From NCBI GenBank assembly GCA_024229515.1, contig JAAESI010000325.1, positions 27,597-91,596 on the forward strand: DNA of 64,000 nucleotides. The letters are read 5' to 3'. The DNA is from Pseudomonadota bacterium (lineage in GTDB: Bacteria > Myxococcota_A > UBA796 > UBA9615). The notes under the pieces were generated by a model that saw only the letters and a list, made by a program, of their open reading frames with translations, did no database searches and was not told the origin of the DNA. Shown here in pieces: positions 1 through 7,331 of the stretch. A program made the position numbers and the translations under genes. Each line of letters begins with the position of its first letter. Position 1 is the first letter of the stretch.

Positions 1-1684
1 GTCGTGGTCGACAGGATCGCACTGCTCGTCGGCGCTGGGCCCACTGGTGTCGTCGCCGTCGTTGCAGTCGGGGTCGGCGTCGCACTGGAGGACTCCGTCG
101 CCGTCGGCGTCGAAGTCGGTGGCGACGACGGTGCGCACCGACCAGGACCCCCAGCCCCGTCGATCGCGCCCGGATCGCCCGGCAGCGTCGGCTGATCCAG
201 GCCGCCCAGCCAGCCCAGGAGTGAGCCCCAGTTGGGGTCAGCCGCGGGGCTGTACTCGAAGTGGACGTCGATATCGACGTCGGTGTGCCACCCGATGAGG
301 TACTGCCGGCCGACGGTCAGGGGCAGGTCGATGTCGGGGCTCACGACCAGTCGTAGGCGGCCGGGACCGTGGGCATCAGGGTGTCGCTCTCGAGGGTCCA
401 GGCCTGATCCTCGTCCAGGCGGGAGTAGACCACCGCGGTGACGACCGCGCCGCCGATCGGGTCCTGGGCGTGGATGCCGATCTCCGTGATCGTGACGGGG
501 GAGTCGACGATGTAGACGTCGCCGGCGATGAAGTTCGGGTTGCCGCCTTCGAACGTTCCGAGGTGCTCGAAGGGGTCGAGGCCGAAGTCGGGGGCGCCGT
601 TGCAGTCGTTGTCGAGCGCATCGCAGACCTCCGCGTTGCCGTCGAAGTTGGCGTCGTCGGGGTCGTCGCAGTCGCCGTCGCACTCGCTCTGGCCGTCGCC
701 GTCGTCGTCCACCTCGATGCTGTCGGTCAGGCCGTCGCAGTTGTTGTCGAGGCTGTCGCAGAGCTCGTCGGCGCCGGGGTAGACGGTGTCGTCGCCGTCG
801 TTGCAGTCGGGGACCGTGTCGCACTCGTCGTAGCCGTCGGCGTCGTCGTCGATCTCGTCCCCGCTGAGCAGGCCGTCGCAGTCGTTGTCGAGGCCGTCGC
901 ACAGCTCGGGGGCGCCGACGTAGATGGTGTCGTCGCCGTCGTCGCAGTCCGCGTCGCAGATGGCCGAGGCGCCGTCGCTGTCGGCGTCGGCCTGCTCGTT
1001 GGTGGCGGCGTCGCAGTCGTTGTCCTGGCCGTCGCAGATCTCCGGGTTGCCCGGGAAGTTGGCGATATCGCCGTCGGCGCAGTCGCCTTCGCACTCGGCG
1101 AGGCCGTCGGTGTCGTCGTCGATCTCGTCGGTGGGGATGACGGTGTCGCAGTCGTTGTCGAGGCCGTCGCAGAGCTCGGGGGCGCCTGGGTAGACGGTGT
1201 CGTCGGCGTCGTCGCAGTCCGGCTCGAACGCACACTAAGTCACGCCATCAGCGTCGTCGTCGATCTCGTCGGACGGCACGACGGTGTCGCAGTCGTTGTC
1301 GGCGCCGTCGCAGAGTTCGGGGGCCCCGGGGTAGGTGGTGTCGTCTTCGGGGGCGCAGTCGAGGTCGTCGGGCGAGCCGTCGCCGTCGGTGTCGACCGCG
1401 GCGGAGTCGTCGTCGTCGTCGGACGAAGAGTCGTCGTCGTCGGATGAGGAGTCGTCGTCGTCGGACGAGGAGTCGTCGTCGTCGGTGGCGTCGTCGTCGT
1501 CGGTAGCGTCATCGTCGTCGGTCGCGTCGTCGTCGTCGGTCGCGTCGTCGTCGTCGGTCGCGTCGTCGTCGTCGGTGGCGTCGTCGTCGTCGGTGATGGC
1601 CGAGTCGTCGTCATCGTCGGGGCAGCCGCCCAGGACGAGGGACATGGGGACGAGGAGAAGCCAGAGGGCCAGGGTCGTGCGCAT
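1..1684 (-). pseudogene. MopE-repeat lipoprotein, interrupted, 3' end outside window
   Basis: The product begins with a lipoprotein signal peptide (lipobox LGGC, Cys21), continues into an Asp-rich stalk (about residues 23-97), and then carries at least six MopE-type Cys motifs such as CDGLDNDCDG, proposed to bind metal or Ca2+. This implies an outer-membrane surface lipoprotein. The reading frame is broken three times. There is an in-frame TAG at 1235-1237 with the repeat pattern continuing in the same frame on both sides. A one-base shift lies near 343-345, where the frame runs into TGA but another frame continues the domain. A further shift lies at the five-C run 148-152. After the repeats there is a non-repeat domain (about 340-560 and on), then another DADGDG-type repeat running off the window edge. 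It could be a real pseudogene or consensus error. The repeat family is certain; the function is unknown. Confidence 0.75.
1394..1618 (-). repeat. Asp-rich tandem repeat (18-bp then 21-bp units)
   Basis: Inside the lipoprotein gene at the left edge, seven or so 18-bp units encode DDDDAT and are followed by three 21-bp units encoding DDDDSSS. The unit is nearly pure GTC/GTCGTC on the plus strand, so copy number could change by slippage. It lies between the lipidated Cys and the MopE repeats, so it probably forms a flexible, highly acidic stalk. Confidence 0.85.
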
Positions 1685-1731
1685 CGCGGGAATCTACCCG
1701 CATTCGCGCGGCCGCGGACGACGCGGCGGGC

Positions 1732-4023
1732 TCAGCTTCGGCGGCGGAGCGCCAGCAGGGGGAGCAGCAGCAGGAGTACGCCGACGCCCGGACCGGCTCG
1801 GCCGGCGACCGAGAAGGTGCAGACGTTGTCCACGCTGTCGGCCTCGATGGCGGCGGCGGTGATGGCGCCCGCCTCGTCCAGGGTGTCGTGGTTGCAGTCG
1901 GGGTCGTCGGTCCCTTCGAGGCCGTCGCAGTCGTTGTCGCGGGCGTCGAAGCAGAGCTCGTGGCCGCCTTCGATGGCGACGGTGAGGGCTCCTTCGGGGA
2001 GCGGGTCGGGGAAGATCGAGGGGTCGTCGTCGGCGCAGTCGATGCCGCCGGCGCCGAGGCCGTCGAAGCCGTCGCCGTCCACGTCGGTGGGGTCGATGCC
2101 GTCGCAGTCCTGGTCGATGCCGTCGTACGGGATCTCCTCCAGCAGCGGGGACTGGGAGGCGTCGCCGTCGGCGCAGTCGCCGTCGCACAGGGAGGCGCCG
2201 TCACCGTCGTGGTCGAGGCCCTCGACGGTGGGATCGGCGTCGTCGCAGTCGGTGCCGCAGAGGGTGTCGCCGTCGCCGTCGCCGTCGAGGGCGTGCAGCG
2301 CGACGTCGTTGTCGTCGCAGTCGCCGTCGCAGGGGCTGTTGGTGTCGCCGTCGGCGTCGAGGCCGTTGAGCGTGGGATCGGAGTCGTCGCAGTCCGTCGC
2401 GCACGCGAGGTCACCGTCGCCGTCGCTGTCGACCTCGTCGGCGCCGGGAGCTCCGTCGCAGTCGTCGTCGAGTTCGTTGCACTGCTCGGGCTGGCCGGGG
2501 CCGCGGGTGGCGTCGTCGTCGACGCAGTCGTCGCCTCCGCAGGCGACGTCGATGGCGCCGTCGCCGTCGTCGTCGGGGCCGCAGGCGGCGTAGGCGTTGA
2601 CGATGCCCCAGCCCAGGTCGTTGTCGGGGGTCGCGGCCTGGGACGCGGTGTCCTTGAAGGCGGCGACGATCTCGTCCCGGGTCCAGTCGGGGTGGGCCTC
2701 GATGAGGAGGGCGGCGACGCCGGCGAGGATGGGGGCGGCGAAGCTGGTGCCGGACGCGGTCTGCAGGCCCGTGGCTTCGTCCCAGCGCACGATGGTGGTG
2801 GACTGGCCGGGGGCGGCGAGGTCGGGCTTGAAGCGGCCGTCGGCGGTGGGGCCGCGACTGGAGAAGAAGGCGACGTCGCCGCTGTCGTCGACCGCGGCGG
2901 CGGACAGCACGGAGGCGGCGTCGTTGGGGGCCCAGATGGAGCTGACGCCGGGGCCGTCGTTGCCCGCGGACTGGACCAGGAGGATCCCGGTGTCGGCGGT
3001 GATCTGGTCGGCGAAGACGGTGGAGACGGCGGTGGCGCCGTCGAGGTCCTCGGGGAAGGTGTACCAGTCGGCCCACGCCAGCGACGAGGTGACGAGGTCG
3101 GCGCCGTTGGCTTCGGCCCACTGCACGCCGGCGATCCAGGTGTCCTCCTCGAAGGGCTCCTCCAGGGGGACGGACTCGGTCTTGGCCAGGAGCAGGGAGA
3201 TGTCGGGGGCGATGCCGACCATGGTCCCGTCGAGCTTGCCCGCGAGCACCGACACGACGGCCGAGCCGTGGAAGTCCTGCTCGGCGGTGTCCTCCTCCGG
3301 GGTCTCGTTGGCGACGACGGCGTCGTCCTCGAGGAAGTCGTAGGCGTCCAGAACCTGGGCCTGGAGGGGCTCGAGGACCTCGTGGGTGAGGCGGAAGCCG
3401 GTGTCGGCGACGCCGACGATGACGCCGGCGCCGGTGAGGCCCTGCCCGTGGAGATCGTCGGCGGCGGTCAGCTCCGCGTGCCAGGCGGCCGGGCCGTAGT
3501 CGAAGGGAGACGGTCCGGGGTCGGAGTCGCCGCGGGGGGCGTCGGGGAGGCCGTCGGTGACGGTCGGCAGCATCGGGAGGGAGCGGAGCGCGACGGGGCG
3601 GACGGAGCGGACGAACGGGAGCGCGGCGAGGGCGGCGGCCTCGTCGGGACCGACGGCCTGCACGGAGACGGCGTTGAGGCGGGGGACCTGGACGCGGAGG
3701 GTCAGGCCGAGGTCCTCGAGGGCGTCGAGGTAGGCGCCGTGCAGGGGGAGGTCGCGGGCGTCGACGGCGGCGCCATCGGTGCGGTTGCGGGCGCGGCGGC
3801 GGACGGCGTTGGGGTGCAGGGCGGCTTCGGTGGCGGCGAGGTCGGCGGCGGTGGCGGGGCCTTTGTCGGCAAACTCGATCCAGGCGGGCCCACCGGCGAC
3901 GGCCGAGAAGCCGGCCGACAGCGCGGGGCGGTGGTCGAGAGCGGGTGCGTCGGCCGCGCCGGGGGCGCAGGCGGTCAGCGGCAGGAGCAGGAGCGGGAGG
4001 GCGAGAATCGGCCGGCGGAGCAT
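1732..4023 (-). CDS. Subtilisin-like (S8) protease with MopE repeats, lipobox and MYXO-CTERM-like tail
   Basis: A 763-aa exported serine protease. The start at 4023 gives a lipoprotein signal (LTAC, Cys19); an in-frame ATG 17 codons upstream would spoil it. The catalytic residues are visible: Asp207 in VADTG, His252 in FHGSAV, the oxyanion Asn355 in SAGND, and Ser427 in GTSFAAP. Residues about 30-150 look like an inhibitor-type propeptide. From about residue 450 come Cys/Asp repeats (CNELDDDCDG, CDGDCDDND and similar), then a Cys, a hydrophobic helix and RRR at the very end, as in MYXO-CTERM sorting tails. It therefore appears to have both an N-terminal lipid anchor and a C-terminal sorting anchor. 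Likely role: surface or secreted protein degradation by a predatory or saprophytic cell. Substrate unknown. Confidence 0.9.
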   Translation of the reverse strand: MLRRPILALPLLLLPLTACAPGAADAPALDHRPALSAGFSAVAGGPAWIEFADKGPATAADLAATEAALHPNAVRRRARNRTDGAAVDARDLPLHGAYLDALEDLGLTLRVQVPRLNAVSVQAVGPDEAAALAALPFVRSVRPVALRSLPMLPTVTDGLPDAPRGDSDPGPSPFDYGPAAWHAELTAADDLHGQGLTGAGVIVGVADTGFRLTHEVLEPLQAQVLDAYDFLEDDAVVANETPEEDTAEQDFHGSAVVSVLAGKLDGTMVGIAPDISLLLAKTESVPLEEPFEEDTWIAGVQWAEANGADLVTSSLAWADWYTFPEDLDGATAVSTVFADQITADTGILLVQSAGNDGPGVSSIWAPNDAASVLSAAAVDDSGDVAFFSSRGPTADGRFKPDLAAPGQSTTIVRWDEATGLQTASGTSFAAPILAGVAALLIEAHPDWTRDEIVAAFKDTASQAATPDNDLGWGIVNAYAACGPDDDGDGAIDVACGGDDCVDDDATRGPGQPEQCNELDDDCDGAPGADEVDSDGDGDLACATDCDDSDPTLNGLDADGDTNSPCDGDCDDNDVALHALDGDGDGDTLCGTDCDDADPTVEGLDHDGDGASLCDGDCADGDASQSPLLEEIPYDGIDQDCDGIDPTDVDGDGFDGLGAGGIDCADDDPSIFPDPLPEGALTVAIEGGHELCFDARDNDCDGLEGTDDPDCNHDTLDEAGAITAAAIEADSVDNVCTFSVAGRAGPGVGVLLLLLPLLALRRRS

Positions 4024-4059
4024 CGGCGCAGTGTACAGATCGGCCGACGGAGGGCCAGG

Positions 4060-4125
4060 GCCGCCGTTGCGCACGGGTAAGCAGGCGCTTCGGGCACCCT
4101 CGCCGCCAGCATCGCCGTTGCGCGC
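4060..4125 (-). repeat. REP-like repeat, downstream of hydroxylase gene
   Basis: Positions 4080-4125 are the reverse complement of the 46-bp unit found twice at 5850-5946, with about seven mismatches. Positions 4060-4079 look like the tail of a further truncated unit with the same spacer. The element starts a few bases beyond the hydroxylase stop codon and has the same orientation relative to that gene as the other copies have to theirs. Confidence 0.7.
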
Positions 4126-4129
4126 GGGC

Positions 4130-4999
4130 CTAGCGCGGCAGCGGGAGCCCAGCCTTGGCGAGGTAGTTCGCGTTGAGGTCCCAGTCCTCGTAGTACGTGC
4201 CGCCGAGGCGGTCCCACAGCGAGAACATCGCGGCGTGGTTGATGCGCCGACCGCCCTTGCAGTGGTGGAGCTTGTGGGCGTGGTTGTCCATGAAGAAGTA
4301 GCGCAGGACGCCGAGGCTGAAGGTGTGGTTCACGTGGTGCGTGGCCTGGAGCATGAGCACGAGGCCGTAGGCCGTCAGCGTCGAAGCGAGGTCGAGTCCG
4401 AGCACCGTGGCGATGAGCGCCAGCGGAAGCTGAAAGCCGGTGACGGCGGTGTCGCACAGCGAGCTGTGGTTGCCGCGCGTGAAGTCCAGGTGGGGCACGA
4501 GGTGGTGGGTGACGTGGTTGGTGCGGAACCACCGGGCGATGCGGCCACGGGACCGGCCGTGGTTCAGCCAGCGGTGGATGCAGTAGTACGCGGCGTCCGT
4601 CAGCATCACCGCGCCGAAGATGGGGAGCCAGCCGACGGTCGCGGGGAGCCCGGCGGGACGGATGGCGCCCAGGATCGCCCAGCCCGCGACGACGACTCCG
4701 CTGCCGATGAGGACCCCCTTGGTGAACACCAGCGAGAGGCCGGCGCGAACCTTGCCGGGGGCCGGCGCGGGGAGCTCGACGCAGGGCTTGCGCCGCTCGG
4801 ACTCCAGGACCGCCGCGAGGTTCAGGAAGCTCAGGAGGAAGAAGGCGGGCACGGCGACGGCGAGGCTGCGGCCGGTGTGGCTGAGGATCGCGACGAACAC
4901 GAGGGCGGGGCCCAGGTGCACGGCGATCCCCTTGGTGGCGGAGACGGCGGCCTCGGCGGGGATGCCGGGCAGCGCGGGGACGGAGGCGGCGTGGTTCAT
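4130..4999 (-). CDS. Fatty acid hydroxylase / sterol desaturase superfamily membrane enzyme
   Basis: A 289-aa integral membrane protein with several hydrophobic segments (about 28-60, 92-112, 122-140, 190-218) and the histidine clusters that bind the di-iron centre in this superfamily: HRWLNH (142-147), HVTHH (162-166), HHVNH (221-225) and HAHKLHH (240-246). Family members hydroxylate or desaturate fatty acyl chains, sterols or carotenoids at the membrane; the substrate here cannot be told. Its ATG overlaps the TGA of the TetR gene (ATGA), so the two are translationally coupled and the regulator probably controls its own operon. A REP-like repeat follows directly. Confidence 0.85.
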   Translation of the reverse strand: MNHAASVPALPGIPAEAAVSATKGIAVHLGPALVFVAILSHTGRSLAVAVPAFFLLSFLNLAAVLESERRKPCVELPAPAPGKVRAGLSLVFTKGVLIGSGVVVAGWAILGAIRPAGLPATVGWLPIFGAVMLTDAAYYCIHRWLNHGRSRGRIARWFRTNHVTHHLVPHLDFTRGNHSSLCDTAVTGFQLPLALIATVLGLDLASTLTAYGLVLMLQATHHVNHTFSLGVLRYFFMDNHAHKLHHCKGGRRINHAAMFSLWDRLGGTYYEDWDLNANYLAKAGLPLPR

Positions 5000-5610
5000 C
5001 GGCTGAGGGCTCCGAGCTGGGCCTCGATGACGAGGACGAGCTCCTCGAACGCGGCGTCGGTGCCGGTCCGGTCGTTGGTGGTCAGGAGGTGCAACTGGAG
5101 GCCTCGAATCGAGGCGACCACGAGGGTCGCCGCGGCCGTGGCCCGGGACGCGGGGCAGCCGCGCACTTGCAGGCTCGCGGCGATGGCGGAGGTCCGGGCG
5201 GCCACGACCGTGCGGGACCAGAACGCCCAGGGCTCGCCGCTCAGACCGAGCGCGAACACCTGGTGGTAGAGCCGCACGAAGTCGGTGCGGGCGGGGGAGG
5301 AGAAGAAGCCCCAGGCCACCCGCAGCAGCTCAGCCGCCGACGTGGTCGGGTCCGCCGCGAGCGCGGCTCGGATGCGGGCACCGTCGCGGGCGCGGATGTG
5401 ATCGAGCACCTCCCGCAGGAGCTGATCCTTGGAGCCGAAGTGGTACAGCAGCGTGCGGTGGCTGAGGCCCACACCGGCGGCCAGATCGCGCACCGAGAGG
5501 TCGTTCAGGCCGTGCGCCGCGACGTAGTCCGCCGCCTGCTCCAGCAGCTCCTGACGACGGCCGGCGTGGCGGTTCCGTCGCCCGTCAGGTTTTTGTACCA
5601 GTTGGTTCAT
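4996..5610 (-). CDS. TetR-family transcriptional regulator
   Basis: A 204-aa protein with a typical N-terminal TetR helix-turn-helix: LSVRDLAAGVGLSHRTLLYHF, whose core GLSHRTLLYHF is at about residues 46-56, followed by an all-helical ligand-binding domain. I chose the ATG at 5610 because it gives the usual short basic N-terminus; the frame is open to 5709, but that extension is not TetR-like. The chosen start codon lies exactly at the centre of a 30-bp dyad (5595-5624), the likely operator, and no Shine-Dalgarno sequence is visible, so the mRNA may be leaderless. The gene is coupled to the fatty acid hydroxylase downstream, which suggests control of a lipid-modification response. Effector unknown. 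Confidence 0.85.
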   Translation of the reverse strand: MNQLVQKPDGRRNRHAGRRQELLEQAADYVAAHGLNDLSVRDLAAGVGLSHRTLLYHFGSKDQLLREVLDHIRARDGARIRAALAADPTTSAAELLRVAWGFFSSPARTDFVRLYHQVFALGLSGEPWAFWSRTVVAARTSAIAASLQVRGCPASRATAAATLVVASIRGLQLHLLTTNDRTGTDAAFEELVLVIEAQLGALSR

Positions 5611-5624
5611 GAACCGTGTGGTAC
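5595..5624. promoter_or_regulatory. 30-bp dyad, probable TetR operator
   Basis: The outer arms GTACCA (5595-5600) and TGGTAC (5619-5624) and the inner perfect palindrome GGTTCATGAACC (5604-5615) share one centre (5609.5); only the three base pairs between them are mismatched. The site covers the TetR start codon and lies 10 bp before the divergent small ORF, so one bound dimer or dimer pair could shut both directions. Confidence 0.7.
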
Positions 5625-5634
5625 ATGTTCTTTC

Positions 5635-5841
5635 GTGAGCACGCAAGAAGAACTGGAAGAGGAGCACCGGCGGATCCACGACCGACCGCTGCTGCACGCG
5701 CGGGTGCACTGGCGGTGGTTTCGGCTCCGGATCCAGGAGCGACGGTGGGGCGCAGCCCTGTGGGAGATCGTGGCGCTGACGTTCTCGGTGCCGACGTCGT
5801 TGGTGGAGCGGTGGTTCGGCCTTCGGCGGCCGGGGATCTAA
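5635..5841 (+). CDS. Small basic/aromatic protein, 68 aa, unknown
   Basis: Reads from a GTG at 5635 and is divergent from the TetR gene. The N-terminal half is charged (STQEELEEEHRRIHDR), followed by a Trp/Arg-rich stretch and a moderately hydrophobic segment (about residues 41-56) that may touch the membrane. No ribosome binding site is seen; translation would have to be leaderless or start elsewhere. Support for it being real is its position next to the operator and its length ending just before a 3' repeat like the one behind the hydroxylase. I do not recognise a family. Confidence 0.4.
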   Translation: MSTQEELEEEHRRIHDRPLLHARVHWRWFRLRIQERRWGAALWEIVALTFSVPTSLVERWFGLRRPGI

Positions 5842-5849
5842 GGGGCCTC

Positions 5850-5946
5850 GGGCGCTACGGCGATGCTCGCTGCGAGGGCGACCGAAGCGCCTGCTTACAC
5901 GGGCGCTACGCAGATGCTCGCTGCGAGGGCGGCCGAAGCGCCTGCT
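5850..5946 (+). repeat. Two tandem copies of a 46-bp REP-like repeat
   Basis: Units at 5850-5895 and 5901-5946 (period 51 bp) differ at three positions. Each unit contains the short hairpin CTCGC-T-GCGAG and outer arms GGCGCT/AGCGCC, so it can fold. It lies directly behind a stop codon. A third, inverted copy is at 4080-4125. Confidence 0.8.
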
Positions 5947-5961
5947 CGTCCGGCCCGCGGC

Positions 5962-7262
5962 TCAGTGCCGGCGGCGCAGTCCGAGTCCCACGAACATCAG
6001 CATCAGCGCCGGCCAGGCCGACTGGTCGGCACGCGGCGACGCAGCGCAGCCGCACTCGGGCGCGAGCTCCTCCAACTCGATGTCGTCGTCGTCCTCGCCC
6101 AGATCGGCCGTGTCGTCGTCATTGCTGGAAGTGTCGTCGTCATCGCTCGAGGCGTCGTCGTCATCGCTGGATGCATCGTCATCGTCGGTCGAGGCATCGT
6201 CATCGTCGGTCGAGGCGTCGTCGTCGTCAGTGGATGCATCGTCATCGTCCGTGGAGGCGTCATCGTCGTCCGTCGAAACGTCATCGTCATCCGGCCCGAC
6301 GTCATCGTCATCCGGCCCGACATCGTCGTCATCCGGCCCAACATCGTCGTCATCCGGCCCGACGTCATCGTCATCTGGCCCAACATCGTCGTCATCCGGC
6401 CCGGCGTCGTCGTCGTCCCCGGCCGAATCATCGTCGTCCCCCGGCGGCGGACAATCGGGGTCCAGCGCGTCGATCAGACCGTCGCAGTCGTTGTCGATTC
6501 CATCGTCGCAGATCTCCGGCGCGCCAGGGTTGACCGTGGGGTCGTCGTCGTCGCAGTCGTCCCCGCCGCAATCGGCTTCGAAGTAGCCGTCTCCGTCCCC
6601 ATCCAGGCACAGCAGCAGCGTCGTCGAGATGTTGAAGTTCGACTCCGTGGTGTGCCGCTCCGCGAAGAACAGGTCCAGGAAGTAGTCCTCGCCGATCGTC
6701 AGCCCCAGGTCGTCCAACGCGACCGTGTCCGTCACCACCGGGTGGATGCCCCCCAGGTCCAGGGCCAGCTCCCATCGATGAACACCCATAGGTCATCGTC
6801 GCCGCTGAACGTGAACGTCTCCCCACCCAGGTACGTGAACTCCGTGTGGATCTCGAACGTGAAGTGGAAGTTGTTCGGGTTGCCCTCGTTGCCGAACAGC
6901 GTGTCGTCGATGGGGAAGAAGGCCGAGTCACTGAACGTGTACACGCCGCCCGGGTCCACCTGGCCGTTGTCCAACGTCAACGTCAACGGCATCGACAGGT
7001 TCACCCCCGCCACGTCCGTGTACCACTCGTCGAACGACGCGGCCGAGTCGATGCACGCCGGCCCGTTGGGACCGTAGTCCGGGATATCTCCCACCCCCAG
7101 GACCGGATCCACCAGGCCAGTCGTGTGTCCACAGACCGTGGTCTCGAAGTCCACGTGGGACTCATGGAAGTCCCGAATCGTGCCCGAAAGCTCCAGCGTG
7201 TCAGCGTGCGCCACACCAGCGGCCAACAGGCCGACTGCCATCCCAAGAATCCTTACGCGCAT
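5962..7262 (-). pseudogene. Fibro-slime domain surface protein with Asp-rich stalk and MYXO-CTERM-like tail, frameshifted
   Basis: Starts with a Sec signal peptide (about residues 1-20, ending AHA) followed by a fibro-slime domain (motifs FSGDDDLWVFIDG, LALDLGGIHP, DLFFAERHT), a fold found in extracellular matrix and slime proteins. The frame breaks at a GGG (plus-strand CCC 6771-6773) between FIDG and ELALDLGG; one added G restores a 433-aa protein. After the domain comes one MopE motif (CDDGIDNDCDG), about sixteen 7-residue Asp-rich repeats, then CGC, a hydrophobic helix and RRRH, a MYXO-CTERM-type anchor. If the shift is a consensus error, this is an intact cell-surface adhesin-like protein. 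A good promoter lies at 7293-7320. Confidence 0.8.
6097..6438 (-). repeat. 21-bp tandem repeats coding DDDDVGP / DDDDAST
   Basis: About sixteen 21-bp units within the fibro-slime gene. Two homogenised blocks (DDDDVGP, then DDDDAST/ASS) indicate recent expansion by duplication. They form a charged spacer between the fibro-slime domain and the C-terminal anchor. Confidence 0.85.
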
Positions 7263-7292
7263 CGGTGCCCCCGGTTTGCGGATCTGGCACTG

Positions 7293-7320
7293 AACATACC
7301 AACGCGCAACCGGGGTCCAA
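7293..7320 (-). promoter_or_regulatory. Sigma-70-like promoter of fibro-slime gene
   Basis: On the minus strand TTGGAC (7320-7315), a 16-bp spacer and TATGTT (7298-7293) form a good housekeeping-type promoter, placing the transcript start near 7286, about 24 bases before the ATG at 7262. Confidence 0.6.
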
Positions 7321-7331
7321 GCCCAATCAGA

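Noticed and set aside
1400..1620. Regular repeats that could be mistaken for a CRISPR array
   Set aside because: The units are in-frame coding repeats (18/21 bp) with no spacers; no cas genes.
1888..4080. Long plus-strand frame opposite the protease gene (similar ones at 37571-40876 and 51618-54866)
   Set aside because: Val/Ala/Gly-only composition produced by reading GC-rich Asp/Cys repeat DNA backwards; the minus-strand proteins have signal peptides, motifs and proper starts.
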